Positions 21,891 to 34,879 are shown, counted from the stretch's first letter. The stretch is DNA of 64,000 bases from Trifolium pratense (GCF_020283565.1 NC_060063.1:49374856-49438855); one strand, 5' to 3'. A program made the numbers and translations. Notes: generated from the sequence alone by a model not told the origin.

Positions 21891-23113
21891 ATGAATACAT
21901 TTGAATTCAATGTCACAAGAAAGAACCCTTTCTTTCTTCTTCGATCCTTTCCCTTGAAGATTCCCTTCAACGAGAAGGTTGATGTTCCTTGGTTCTTGGA
22001 GATAATCAAGAGGAGAAGCAGCAGTTCTTTAGAGATTTCTTTGAGAATGGGTGTCTTTGAAGAAATATCTACCGAAAAACCCCTGTATGTGAAAGCACAT
22101 GTTTACCTCATTGATCAATTCAATGAGCTAAACAATGTGGTATCCGGTAAGCATTTGCTTAATGTTTTCTTGTTATAATTATATTGTTAATTTTATTCTT
22201 ATTAATCTTTTGTTTTTTCTCTTATTTTTTTTTTCTTTCCTTTTCTGCAGAATTGATTCATACTTTTACTGGTTCTTTCGACACTGTAACCTTGAAGGAT
22301 TTCATCCCTGTTAAGAAATTTTTGTGCCATACACATGGCTATGTGGTCAACAACAAGAGTATAGTAAGAATTGAGATGGTTGAGATGGGGTTGCAGCAAC
22401 CACCTTCTGCTTCAGTTGCACCTTCTGCTTCAGTTGCACCTTCTGCTTCAGTTGCACCTTCTGCTTCAGTTGAAGCTTCTACTTCACTTGAAGCTTCTAC
22501 TTCACTTGAAGCTTCTCCTTCACTTGAAGCTTCTCCTTCACTTGAAGCTTCTGCTTCACTTGAAGCTGCAATTGCACCTTCTCCCTCTACCTCAGCTGCT
22601 TCTAATGATTCAATTTCAGTAAATCATATAATTGAAGAATTGTCTTCACTTTTGAACCGTTTGAACTGTTCTTTTGACGAAGATATTATGGCTGAATTTT
22701 TGACAGTTAATGGAAAATTTAAAAATGATTTCTATAAGTTTTTGATTGAGAACAGGCATGATGTTCAAAGAATTGTTACAGCTGTCACCCAATTTACTAT
22801 GATAATGGGGGTGTTAAAAACTACCAAGTGGTACGGGGTTCAGAAAATCTCAAACTATGTGCAATCATCATATTCAATTTTGTCTGGACTAGATGGTCAA
22901 CTATTTGGATTTCTCAAGCCCGTCATCGAAAAAGTGGACAAAGTTTCACATTTGTTGACACTTAGAGCACAAGCTTATGAAAGGGAGTGTATGCTTCAGA
23001 GAGTGAAGAAAGATATAAGCCAAATGGAGAAAGATATAAGGGAAATGGAAGAAAGTGTTTCAGCTTTTCACTATGAGGAGGAGATTTTATCCGGCTCTGA
23101 GTTAGGTTTCTAG
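21891..23113 (+). CDS. MATH-domain protein with Ser/Ala-rich repeats and C-terminal coiled coil (copy 2, full length)
   Basis: Exons 21891-22146 and 22251-23113 give 372 residues. Order: MATH-like domain (about 1-128), repeats of PSASVA/TSLEAS/PSLEAS (about 135-195), a NHIIEELSSLLNRL segment, a conserved-looking block around FYKFLIENRHDVQRIV and TKWYGVQKI, and a charged coiled coil (RVKKDISQMEKDIREMEES, about 335-360). Plant MATH proteins of this type act as adaptors in oligomeric or ubiquitin-ligase complexes; the partner is unknown. Copy 2 lacks the leader and promoter present upstream of copy 1: what precedes it is the inverted segment. Expression would need read-through or a new promoter. 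A leucine-rich ORF in another frame is only a shadow of the repeats. Confidence 0.75.
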
Positions 23114-24831
23114 TCATATCTGCTTTACTGGGCTTTACAGTACTTTTGTTTTGTCTATTCTTTGTATTGATTTTGGTTAATAGTTTCTGGCTATATACTC
23201 TGGCTATATACTTTTGTCTATTCTTTTCAATAGCTTTTCAAAATAATAAAAAAAAATTATGAATGAAAAAATGGGAAAAACAAATCTGTACTGTTCAATA
23301 ATGATTTTCAATAGCTGGTAATATAAAAAGAATAAATAGTACTAGTACAATTGGTTTTTTATCTATGAGATTTGTTTAGTAAAATAAAAAAATCTATGAG
23401 ATTTGTGTATGTGATACTTTTGCTAATTTGTCCTTTATATTTAATGTATTCAATATGTTTTTTTTTAAGAAAAATGATATTTGTACAAGTAAATTTAGAC
23501 AACTTTAGAGACAATATTATCTCTCATACTCTCATTATATTTTTACCATCTCTCTTCTTTCTTTTTATTATTTTAATCCCAAAAGATAAACTGAAAAAAA
23601 ATGTTGTCCAAAGTTGTCACTAAATTTGTTGTACAAATAATACCACTTTTTTTTTTTTTAATTTTAATGCAAGTTAGTGATATCAATGGGGATATATTTG
23701 GAAAGAGAGTAATAATTGCATTTAGAAATTTGTAAAGGGTCATATATAGCGACAACTTTTTTTTTTTTTTTTGTAAAATGTTCCTATAATTAGAGACGGA
23801 GGGAGTATTATCTTGTCCGCACATCGTTAATGATAATAATGCATTGTCGCGTATATAGTAGCCATACTCAAGATTAATTAAAAAAAAATAAAATCAATTT
23901 TTACTCATTTTTAGAAGAGTTTAATCGAGACCTACACCGTTAGTGTAAAATAGTTTTACACTGATATCCAATAAAAAAATCATCATTCTTCCATGTCTTA
24001 TAAATAATTTCAAAATAACCATACAAGAGTGGGGTGATGTGGCAAATTGGTGAATTTTTATAGGATGTCGGTGTAAAACTGTTTTACACTGAACGTACAT
24101 GCCAATTAAATCGTTTTTAGAAGAGTTAATAGTTGTATACTCCCATGTAATGTTAGCAAATTTTGATTTACCTTTTGTAAAATATTTTTTCATTCATCCT
24201 TAATACCTTATAATGTGAAGATTCTATAATTTACCCCCTTAATAGCCACTTGGATTTGAAATCTTTATTGTTGCTGATGTGGCAAACTTAGTTGGCATTT
24301 TTATTTCTTTTTGATTAATATTTAATGCCACTTGGAATTTTTTGGAAAAAACCATAATTTTTCTTTACAAAAACATTAAGAAAAATATTTTTTTTAAAAA
24401 AATAAATTTTAAACTCATTTACTCCATCTCTTTAAATATTATTTTTATTAACACAATGAAAAGAAAATCACAAATTACTCTATTTAAGAATCAATTACAT
24501 TATCCACACCACTCAGTTAAGATTCATGACCTCCTGCAAGTTGGGATGAACCACTAGGAAGTAAGAACTACATATTGAACAACTTATTATCTTGTAAGGT
24601 GTTTTGTAAGCAAAAAATCATTTTAGACAACTTGTATTTTGAGATAAAAAATTGTCATTTAATAAGAGAGATTGACTTTCAAACTATGTTCTAGTTCATA
24701 CCGTGTAAAAGAACTGGACTTTCCTCATTTAATTTAGTGAGAGACAAAATATTCAGTTTTTGTCTAGTCTTTTAGACTTCGGTTTATCTCATTTCGAAAA
24801 CAAAAAATGTTGTTTCAATATAAATTTTTTA
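23114..24831. other. Intergenic, MITE fragments
   Basis: 3' flank of the MATH gene, then AT-rich DNA. A Stowaway-type end (GACGGAGGGAGTA) lies near 23797-23810, related in inverted orientation to the segment at 16807. A TIR element lies at 23940-24093. No gene recognised. Confidence 0.5.
23940..24093. mobile_element. TIR MITE (GTGTAAAA..GTTTTACAC ends)
   Basis: The left GTTAGTGTAAAATAGTTTTA pairs with the complement of the right end, GTTCAGTGTAAAACAGTTTT, then with GATATCCAATAAA-like sequence. No ORF of its own. Confidence 0.65.
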
Positions 24832-25008
24832 GGGAAATGTTAACATGTGCATCAATGGCACATGTTAAGGAAGCAAAAATAGAAAGTATTAAATGTTGAA
24901 GCATTAAATTTTAACTTTTTAAGCATTAAATTTTTGTATTATTAAATGTTAAATTTCTATATTAAGATACCTTAACATGTGCCCTATATGCACATGTTAA
25001 CAACACCC
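24832..25008. mobile_element. Mutator-type MITE with perfect 9-bp target duplication
   Basis: The ends read GGGaaaTGTTAACATGTGC and, complemented, GGGtgtTGTTAACATGTGC, each followed by a near-palindromic GCACATGTTAAGG. AATTTTTTA flanks both sides (24823-24831 and 25009-25017). 177 bp, non-coding. Confidence 0.88.
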
Positions 25009-25513
25009 AATTTTTTATATTTTTTTAATCAGTGCTCCAAATATACTGGTCAGCACGAATCTTAATAAATAAATTCAAATTTCAAATTAAATAAATGCAA
25101 ATTATTAACACGAAAATTAACATAAAAGGTTCGGTCCAGTTGTACAAAAGGCACACTCTTATCATCTAAGCCATCCAATACTTATATAATATATTGCAAT
25201 TTTTAGGTGCAAACCCTGTTTCTATTTCCCATTGTGGTCAGTACTAGTATTCTGCTTCTTATGGAGTTTACTTTACAAATCTGTAATGCCCTAAATTATG
25301 CAGAAGAATATGAGGATGTGATTAAGAATCTTTGATTCTTAACGTGTCAGGGTTGGAAATATTTTTCTTCCTTATCAAATAACCACTTTTATGGCATTAA
25401 AATATACACAAAGCGATATATGGTATCACATTTAAAAGCAACAAAAGAAGCTTTGTTGCTACAAACTCACTACTTCTTTTGTAATAAGGGCAACAAGAAG
25501 CTTGAACCAGGAG

Positions 25514-28500
25514 TTAATGACCATTTGTCAAATTGTTATCTGTCCTACTTTGATAAGCTAACTTCCTGTGGTTAATCTCTTTCCTGCACATAAGCATATA
25601 CATCATCAACCATAAGCATAGAATGATGAATTGCAATTCAAGATGAGATTCTTGTCCACAATATATACACACTAGAGACTCGTGTTGATTGAATTCTATT
25701 TTGAATCGAGATGCGACTCGTAAGTATAATAGCAATAATGTTAACCATTAGATAAGAATCGGATTTGAAGAAAAACCTGAGACAGTGCCACAGTTCGTCA
25801 TATTGAAGAAGACCAACAATTCTCTTCTTCCTCTCTCTATTGTGATCTCTACTGCGATTAACTACAGGTAATTGCTTAATGCCCTTGGCCTCCATTAATT
25901 CTCTAGCCATAGCCAAAGTAGTATTTGGATAACAAGTTAAAAGTCCACGTGCTCGTCCACGATAGCTCATTCCTCGAGTACAAACAGAGGAAACAAGCAA
26001 TGTGTTCACCTGTCAAATATTCAATACAAATTATTATTAGAAGAGAATTGCAAGAAGGAAGTGTAGTATAAAGGGTCTTGCTAACGAGTGCCCCCACCGG
26101 GGCACTCTTTAAGCATTCTATTTAAAGAAATTGTATATTCAAAAAGTGAAACATTTCGATTCTCGATGTGTTGACTTCGCACATTTCTATAAAAAGTTCA
26201 CAAAAACTTACTATTTAGGATGCTTAAAGAGTGCCTTAGGGGCACTCATTAGCATTTTCCTAGTATAAATAACATTTCCAAGGTTAGATTAATAATTTTA
26301 TGTTCCATTAATAACAATTATAGTCTGCAGAAAACAATGTTTATCAACACATGTTTTCTTTCTATGTTCCATTTTCTCATGAATTCTCAAAAACAGCTGT
26401 TTCTAAAACAATTTGCAAACAGACACATCATTCATCAATATATAAAGAAAAGTGGCGCTTTCTACATACATCCACAACATCTGAGTCGCTCATAGAAGTT
26501 TCATTATTAGACTTCTCGGATCGACACTTTCTAATGTCACCATATGTCAATATTCCTTCCAGAAAATCATCTTCATCAACCACGAGCACACAGCTTTGCT
26601 GGCTGTCATGCATGACTTTGATTGCATCTTTTAGGGTTACAGATGATGGAACTTTCAGATAGTATTTTGACATAGCCTGAGAAACCTATTAAGAGGAATA
26701 ATGACATTGAAAAGTTAGGGCTTTTTGAATTGACTTATTTATCTATTGACATTAGCGCTTGTGAGTATGTTTGAGAGATCTTGTGAAAATAGGTTAGGAC
26801 ATGTCCATAAGTTATTTTCAGCTTATTTTCATAGGTTCTCCAACTTATGCAATAGATAATAGCTTATATGAAAACAAGTTTGACTTTATCTTTTGTTATA
26901 GAAATAGCTTATATATAATGTACCTATATGATAAGCACTTATGTTATAAGCACTTACTTAAATTGTTTATCCAAACATAGTCTTAATAACAAAAGATGGA
27001 TGATGTCGATGATCAGAAGGAATAAAGAAAAAGCTATCTCAACCTTAAGACTGTCCAGAAACAGATCTTCATCGATTTCTTCAAGCTCGGAACCATCTCC
27101 AACAATACAGAGTTCCAAACCATGGCCATCATCATTATCTTCGGTATGCGAAATTGAAGAATATCCTCTTGACACTTTTCTTTTATCAGGTGCATCACTC
27201 TCCTTCGCCTGATTTGTCACCGAGGGAACCCAAATTGCCAATCCAACAGCCCCCTAAGAAATTTTGCGAATATAAACGATGGAAAGTTGAAAGCATTAAT
27301 TAAAAAATGGGCAAAACAGAAGTCAGGGGCGTTCGAAAATTCAAAATTCAAAATTCAAGAGAGATTCATAGAGATGATTTTCTCTCCTATTCTTTCCTAT
27401 TTTCTTAATAAAAGTGTTCTTTCGATTCAATATGATTTCTGGGTGCCTAACAAGTCATTCGTATGAACTAGCAGGACGGTGGAAAAATACACAAACATCA
27501 AACTGAGCATTTTCTAGAGAGAAATTTATTGGATTACCATGAGAGGAAGCAGTATCCTATAATCTTTTGTAAGCTCAAACAGAAGTAGAACTGAAGTCAA
27601 AGGAACAGAACAAACAGATGCTAGTGTAGCAGCCATTCCAACCTGCAGAAGTTAAATGAACTTGTAATCATCTGAATTTACATCAACAAAGTCAGTCTTG
27701 ACGTCCACAGTGACATTCCTACAACTGATATACTACACAGCAGTGTTGTTAAATAGTGGCTACAGCGGCGCTATATAGTAGTAGAATTTTTACAGACAGC
27801 TATTGTTCCACGATACGTGATTTAGTGCAAAGTCTAGTCAAATAGTGGCTACAACTACAACAGCGCTATAGCACTGTATCAGAGCAGAATTTGAACAAAC
27901 CCTATGGAGTAAAGTCGGCTTACCAGAGCATAAGCCTGGGGTTGAGCAACAGCGGCATTTCCAGGAATTGCTGAATTGATAACTTCTGCAGCAAATCCTC
28001 CAAACACAGCACCAACTGCAGCACCAATCATTTCTTCCACATTTGTAAAACCCCAGTATAATATTCCGGGATATTTAAGGGCAATGATTCCAGCTCCTAA
28101 ACCACCTATGGCAGGGCAGACTACAGTAGGAAGGCCAAATTTCTCCTGGATAACCTCGAAAAATTTGGTGAACCAAGCAACCAAACGAGTCATTGCCACG
28201 CTTACACAACCACATAGCATTCCCAATATCAGGTATAAAGGTAGCTCTGCATGTAACATCCTGATGAAATATCAAAAAACATGGGAATCATGGTAAGGAC
28301 TTCTTTCAGTTAAAATCAGAAATTGAATCAATTTTAAATAGGGTTCCAAACTTTTTGTTAACAAAAGAGCTAAATTAAGGTTGACGGTCTCTTATGCCTT
28401 TCTATATTAAAATAGATCATTTGTGGCATCGACAAAAAAGTTTTCGATATAGAACATGGTTAACAGGTACGTTGGGATCTGAATAGAAAAATTAGAATAC

Positions 28501-31500
28501 AAAAAGAAAAAGGTAAAATAAAAGATATAGCATTCAATTTTATTGAGAAGAAGAGAGTGAAGAGATGTATATGCCAAAAACCTTTTCTCAACTGCATAGC
28601 AGGCACATTTTTTATATGATGAACATAGTAGATACAATTATTCCAATTTTTGAATTACTATATTTAAATGATATATTGATCCCAGAAATTTACATCAAAC
28701 CAAAACACATTAATTATTTCTAACAATCCCATATGTGGAAAGCTTGTTAAAAAGCTAACTAATATGAGGACCTCTAAGATTTAGTGTAAACATCCACCAA
28801 TTGATCATTTGAGGTGACAAAATTAGCAATGATGCCTCCGAATTGGAGATGTTTCCTCTATTCATGTGAAACCTCAATATGTTGTTCAGTCTTCTCAAGG
28901 ACAACATTGGGGACAAAAATAAAATGCAACATGGTTGAACAAGTGTCATTTGTATGATCTACCTGAATCATATACCCTTAAGCATTTGCTTTAACCAAAG
29001 AGTTCACAAGTGGTAGATGTCTATGGCGCTATGTTCTGGCACTTTCTCTTACAATTACATTATGTTTCTTAGTTTTAAAATATAATAGGTTACCTCCTAT
29101 CTATCAACATACAATACCTACATTTTAATATTCAACGATATAAGTATGTCATTTATCTTCATATGAACATTTTCCAACATGTATGAATAATTTAAAATAA
29201 GATCATAGCATCCCAGTGGGCCCACACAGCCATTTAACAAATCAGTTTGGACAAATAGAAAGTGCATCCAGTTTTACACTGATCTTCCAAGTTTGATATT
29301 GGCTTCCACTGATCTAATAGAAATTTGACAATAAGACCAATAGGAGTGTGAATAGGATTTCCATTTAACAAACCTTCTTCCTAAAGGATGTTTATAGCAA
29401 GCTTCACTTACGAGATTACTATACCATTCCTGGATTTGTACAGATAATAAAATAAAAAGAACAAGAAAGAAAAAGAAGAGGCATATCACACTCACAAAGA
29501 CAAATACAATGACAATCTGGAACTATTCACAAATTATACAACAATGTAAAGAATAGTACCAGCAGCAGATTTCAACTCGTACTCGGGCACTGTAAAAGCT
29601 GATTGGGTTCCCTGTAAGACATTTGATACAGTTGACGAAATAACAGAAGCCAGTATAATCATGGCAGTTGTAAATGGAGGAGAATTTTCTGCACGGAGTG
29701 GCCTCAGCACAGTTTCAATAGCGAAGAAACAACCAGCAACTGCTGCATTGAACCCTGAAGAAAAAAAAATGCAAAGCTAAAACAGCCAACATTTAGAAGT
29801 CCAAATGGTAATCAAGATACTACAAAATAAACTTGACTCCGAACCCAACCACAATCAGCAAGAAAACACAAGTTTGATATAACTTTATAGCAAAGCTAGA
29901 TGCCGGAGCATAGAAGAAAAATGTCCAGCGACTCAATTTTAACAGATATAGCAGTTTTAAACTCAAACAAAGTACATAATTTCATAGTATCAACATCAGA
30001 CGGAACCTGCTACATAGCAAGAGAAACTATTTATTCAAAAGCTCCATAAAATAATAAGTCTTAATTATATTTTTAGTCTCTCTAGTTTGGACTAAAGAGT
30101 AAATTTGGTCTATCAGATCTCTTTTGAGCCAATGAAATCTCTCTACAGTAAAAATTAAGCAAGTGTGGTCCTATTGTTAAAATTCTTTTATCTAAAACAA
30201 TTAAATACCCTAAAAACTCTCCAACTCTTAGGTCAACTTACGACAGCATTCCATCAATCAGGTAACCAAAAAAGTAAATCATAAATAATCCAAACAGTAT
30301 CCCATTTAGAAAAGAAAAAAAGAGTCAAAAGACCCTTACAAATGATTGCCTAAACCTAAAATAATTTAATGGGAATCATCATTAATCTGCCCTTGTATGA
30401 GTAGGCAATCAATCAGGTATAACGGCCATGAAATTTTTTAAACTTTCGTCATTAAAAAGTCTTGAGGAGGCTTAACTGGCAAGAATTTTTTATTTTTTTT
30501 TAAAATGGCAAGAATATGAAACGAGTAAACATCAAATTGAGCTTTAAATAGTGACCTCAATGAGATTGTCAGGCTACCTGAAGAAATTCCAGCTGCTGCA
30601 CCAGCTGCAACAAGTGCTATTTTTCTTTCTCTGTTGTTTTCCATCATTAATGAGAATCCATTGGCACAAGACTTTCCAATATCAACACTGGGACCTTCAG
30701 GACCCAATGAACAGCCAGTACCTAAAGTGACTGCAGCCTGAATAGCCTTTACTGTTGGATAGATTCCTGCAAGCAAGTCAAAACCTTGTCTTTGAGGGGA
30801 ATAACTTGCCTGCTTTATTTGGTCCAATATTTCAAGTAAACCACACATCATGCCAACCATTACTCCTCCGGTGACTGGTATCAAAAGGATTCGATGCCAC
30901 GTATCGGCCAATCTCTGCAAACGAAGCCAAGCAGCACCCTCATTCGGAGTACCAGCCCATACCCATTCATGTATTACATGCACCTATATGAGAAAATTTA
31001 CTATACAAGATTAGTAGGTAAAAGAGAATCTGTGATAGTTTCAATCAAGTTCTATTGATAAATCACGCAGTGAAGACATGCCCGATATCTAGGATATCAT
31101 ATTCATTCTTGATGTTTGCAATATAGATAGGCTGGCCACACCAAAGTACACAAATAAATTACATTAAAGCCAGACGACGATGAAGTACACCAACAAGCAC
31201 GTGAGAGGAGAAAACTGTCATAGAGGATCAAAGCTAACAACGAGTAATTATAAAAATAAAAAAAAGAAGCTAACAACAAGTCACAAAGGCAAAAAGGATA
31301 CACACTTAACAAGATGACATTTCAAATCGATCAAAGAATTAAGACACTTATGCTTTCAATCTAATACAACACCAAGCCATTCAATCTAATACAACACCAA
31401 GCCAAGTAAATCATAACATAATCCACAAGTTATTTAATTACCAAACCTTCTCCACTTTTTATTAATACGTCTAAGTTTCAACATTATAGAAATTTTTATG

Positions 31501-32432
31501 CACCCACTAGGTGGGATCTGATGAGGGTAAATGTACCCAGCAAACAGAGACATTGTTTCTTAGATTTGAATCGGTGACGTCCAATTCAGAAGTCACAAGC
31601 AGCATGAATACATGTCATCTGATCAAATTCACAGATACACCAAATTTAAACAGGATTTGAATCTATGTTGCACCGACAGTTCAGATTGAATATGTGCCCG
31701 GTATCCCACAAATGACACGTGGTTACATTCAATCACTTTCATCATATTCTCAAATTATTATAAGTGTCTAAGTATCAGTGTCGATGCTAGGTGTCCTTGT
31801 ATGTGTTTCATGGATCTAGATCATTGAGAGTATAACTAACTAGTACTAGTAATAGTTTCTCCTATAGCACCAAATCCTAGTTTGTTTTGCTCCTACATCC
31901 ATTGAGATCAACATTCACACACATTAATTTTCAACACAAGAACAAACAAACAAAATACAACTTGTTCTACATATAAATCACATAAACATGTCGAAAACCA
32001 AAGAAACGAAACATTGCTTAAGATTGAAAATTGACAAACCCCTTTATTGAAAGCAGCAACAAGGAGACCAGTGGCAAGACCAAGGAGACAACCAATAAGC
32101 AACAAAGCCCATTCAGGAGGTGCACTATCAGCAAGCTCATCACCAGAAGAATCAAAAGAATGAATATCAAAATCAGAGTGAGAATCACGAGGATTACTAT
32201 TAATATTACTATCATCATCATCATCATGATCTCTTTCTCTATCTAACCGCTTAAAACTATGGCGATGATGACCTGATAATTTCAACAAATCTCTGAACCC
32301 TTTACCACTACCACTACTTCCACCACCACCGCCGCCATTGACGGTGGGAATGATTTCGGATCCATGAGCTTCAACATCTCGTTCTGCATCTTCTGATGAA
32401 ACTAGAAGACGGTGTTGATCGTTTTCCGGCAT
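25514..32432 (-). CDS. CLC-f-like chloride channel/antiporter, 9 exons, with an apparent internal deletion
   Basis: Read right to left the exons are 32432-32040, 30983-30578, 29754-29560, 28246-27924, 27642-27538, 27253-27044, 26685-26470, 26009-25777 and 25583-25514. All join in phase to 716 residues. The N terminus is cytosolic, with Gly and Asp runs. Membrane helices follow, with LGPEGPSVDIG (gating Glu in GPEGP) and AAAGISSGFNAAVAGCFFAIE. Two CBS domains (about residues 540-680: AMSKYYLKVP ... GILTYGDIR, and LLTCYPNTTLAMARELM ... GLLQYDELW) end the protein. It resembles plant CLC-e/f members, which are placed in Golgi or plastid membranes. In exon 4, FTNVEEM runs directly into IGAAVGAVFGG. 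Family members as I recall them have about 40-45 residues there, including the GSGLVGGLYAPSLM ion-pathway motif. Transport function is therefore doubtful. Confidence 0.88.
26078..26256. mobile_element. TIR MITE in CLC intron 7
   Basis: The left GCTAACGAGTGCCCC and the complemented right GCTAATGAGTGCCCC match, both followed by a second arm GGCACTCTTTAAGCAT, so each end is itself a foldback. It lies wholly within an intron. Confidence 0.75.
28247..29559 (-). other. CLC intron 3
   Basis: 1313-bp intron with donor after 29560 and acceptor before 28246. Short ORFs inside are compositionally random. No nested gene recognised. Confidence 0.7.
30984..32039 (-). other. CLC intron 1
   Basis: 1056-bp intron, AT-rich. 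A 21-base phrase (TTCAATCTAATACAACACC and flanks) is tandemly doubled near 31356-31400. No gene. Confidence 0.65.
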
Positions 32433-33163
32433 TGGAAAACTCTGTTTTTTGAGATTTGTTCAAAAACCCATCAAGAAGATCGGTTCAATTTCAAAACCCA
32501 GTTCTTAAATTCATCAAATATCGAAACTTTATAGCAAAGAATCAAAATTTATGAATGAATGTGAAGAATGAAACAAAAGGGTTTGAAAGTGATAATTTAA
32601 ATTGAAATGGATCTCTGTTTAAATAATGAAAATATACAGTGTTTGGAATGAGTTGCTGAGAATTGAGATGTTACGTTTTTCTAATGAGTTTGAATCCAGA
32701 GAACGAATTTGTTGAACCTTGTTCGTTTCTTGTTTTCGCAATAATGAACAGTCTTTAATTGTAAAATGCAAAACCAGAAAAGAAAATAAACAAATAAATA
32801 AATAAATAAATTGGTCTATGTGTCATATGACTCATATCATTTCTAATTGAGTTTAATTTTCACTTTCTCTAAATAAAATAAAAATATTACATTATTCGCC
32901 GTTATAAAATGAGTAAATTATTATAAAAATAAAATAAAATGAGTAAATCAGTCTCATGTTGTTATGAATATTACATGTATTATGTACTCGTATTATATAG
33001 AGACTAAAGTTCAAACCATATTTCTACCTTTATATAGTCTTTATATAGACTAAAGTTCTAAGGTGACTTATGCAATGATTTGGATGCCATGAATAAAAAT
33101 ATAATTCTATAAGTTGACAAAATTAAGGCGTCTTTTCAAAAAAGTTTTTACTATACAGAGCAC
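32433..33163. other. 5' flank of the CLC gene
   Basis: Contains the CLC 5'UTR and promoter on the minus strand. An AAAT-type microsatellite lies near 32787-32811. No further gene. Confidence 0.5.
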
Positions 33164-34008
33164 ATGCATAGTGATCCATTTTTTCAGAATTTAAGAAGTT
33201 TTGTCTCCCGGGTTGCTATGAAACTAATTTCTGATGAGTTTGAGAGGGTAGACACTCTCGGAACTAATAAGAAACTTTGTGGTTGTGCACTTAGGTCAAC
33301 ACATGAACTGACTTATGCGTGTGAATTGAGTGGGTATACACTAAGCGGTGTACCAATACCGTTAGATTCAATTCATGGTCATTGGAAGAAACTAACTATG
33401 AAAGCTCCACTAGAGGATGACACAGAGGATGACTATGAGTTGGACATGAATCTTGCATTTGATGCAATAAGAACTCGATATCAGTTACTTGATATTGTTG
33501 GTAAAAGAGCGTTGAAAAGTAAATTGTTTGGACTTGCTTATTCAACTACAAGTTCGTTGTGTCCACCACCTGAACCAATAAAAACTAGAGGATGAGTGAA
33601 GAACAAAGATAAAGACAAAGCACCAAAGGGTTATGATGTGTATCGTGACCCGTCATACTTTGAGCATGTTGAAAGAGTTATATAATGATTTGACAACTAA
33701 TAACAGTTTGTATGAGAAGTTATTTGGACAAAATTTACAACATGTGAGAGATTCACTGCAAATAGATGGTTTAGGCCATCAGTTAGAAGATAAATGGTTC
33801 ACCATACCTGCCATGAGTTACTTGGTAGCAAATAGGTATAATGCCATTTTGGTGACGTTGGGTAAACCTAGCAACCACATGTCTCCATCTTCGTTCACCT
33901 TGTTGTGATGATTCTGGTGGTGCATATGCTGGTGGTGCATCTTCTGATACCAGATCATCTTATAGTGGTGCATATGCAGACACAGAGTCGTTCCAACTAA
34001 ATTAGAGG
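33164..34008 (+). pseudogene. Fragment of a MULE transposase with OTU-like tail
   Basis: The first open part (33164-33595) has the SWIM-type region typical of OTU-bearing MULE transposases: STHELTYACELSGYTL, then IPLDSIHGHWKKL. After a stop at 33593, the next frames continue with KAPKGYDVYRDPSYFEHVERV and, shifted (33633-33908), an OTU-like segment LEDKWFTIPAMSYLVANRY with a hydrophobic strand. The catalytic DDE region and all N-terminal parts are absent. At least two breaks and a truncated start make it a relic. It is unrelated in sequence to the intact transposase at 12757-15164. Confidence 0.65.
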
Positions 34009-34319
34009 CTTGAATCTCATAATAAAATTGGACTCCTAATAAATTAAAAATGGTTTTTTTTTTTTACAAAAACACATTTTTCTATTAAAATTGTAAATAA
34101 ATAAAAAATAATAATTTGCTTATGGAGTGCAAATAGAAAGTTGATGTAGTTTTGGGAGGTGCAGACAGTAAGTCAGCAACTCACTTACACAAGCCCAGCG
34201 CAAGTTAAAATGGTCTGGACAGATGGAAGTAGATTGCAGAATTGCTGTTTACACCCCATATGCTACGATGACTTGAGAATATCTAAGGAAATTTTATAGA
34301 CTAATGATATGTACACTAT

Positions 34320-34345
34320 TATTATTATTATTATTATTATTATTC
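34320..34345. repeat. (TTA)n microsatellite
   Basis: ATTATTATT run of about eight units between the MULE relic and the copia element. Confidence 0.9.
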
Positions 34346-34461
34346 ATGTTGGAACAACCATAATGTGGAAGAACCGACATCTAAAAAATATTCAAGTATT
34401 TTATTTAAGATATTGTATCAATTAAAAAAAAAAGAAGACATTGTATCACTAATTTAATATT

Positions 34462-34669
34462 TGTTATAAAACCATCTCTAAACAATAACAAGAATAGAGA
34501 ATAATAGAGATAGATGAGAGAAAGAGAGAAGAACAAGAGTCTGTATTATTCATCACTAGGATTAAAGTTACAATATACTGATACATAGTCTCTATATATA
34601 GGTACACATAATGGGCCAATTATATGGGCCAATGACTTATATGGACATCCACTAATAATATTCATAACA
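34462..34669 (-). repeat. 3' LTR of the copia element
   Basis: Matches 38556-38763 over its whole length with about two substitutions. TG...CA ends. The purine tract lies immediately inside on the minus strand. Confidence 0.85.
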
Positions 34670-34879
34670 CTCCCCCTTGGATGTTTATCGAGGATATGCC
34701 TCATTAAAACCTTTACTAGAAAAAAAACCAGTGGGAAAAATTATAGTGAAGGAAAAAGAGTACAACATCCTTTTGTGTGATAATCTACCTCGTTAAAAAC
34801 CTTACCAGGAAAACTCAATTGGATAAAACCATGGTTAAGGGAAAAAGAGTGCAGCACACAATTATTTCTCCCCCTCATA

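Larger units (their letters stand above)
20620..22702 (+). repeat. Direct duplication of the MATH gene body (20620-21482 and 21838-22700) with an inverted insert between
   Basis: The two copies are offset by exactly 1218 bases and I saw no difference between them, introns included. The first copy breaks at GAATTTT (21482) and runs straight into the inverted segment 21478-21807, then 30 filler bases, then the second copy. Confidence 0.9.

Noticed and set aside
22371..22622. Leucine-rich ORF (also 21153-21404)
   Set aside because: Out-of-frame shadow of the Ser/Ala repeat in the MATH gene.
27954..28296. Plus-strand ORF opposite CLC exon 4
   Set aside because: Shadow of the conserved minus-strand membrane exon.
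31103..31312. Nested gene in CLC intron 1 (also other intronic ORFs)
   Set aside because: Short, low-complexity, no domain and no splice-supported extension.
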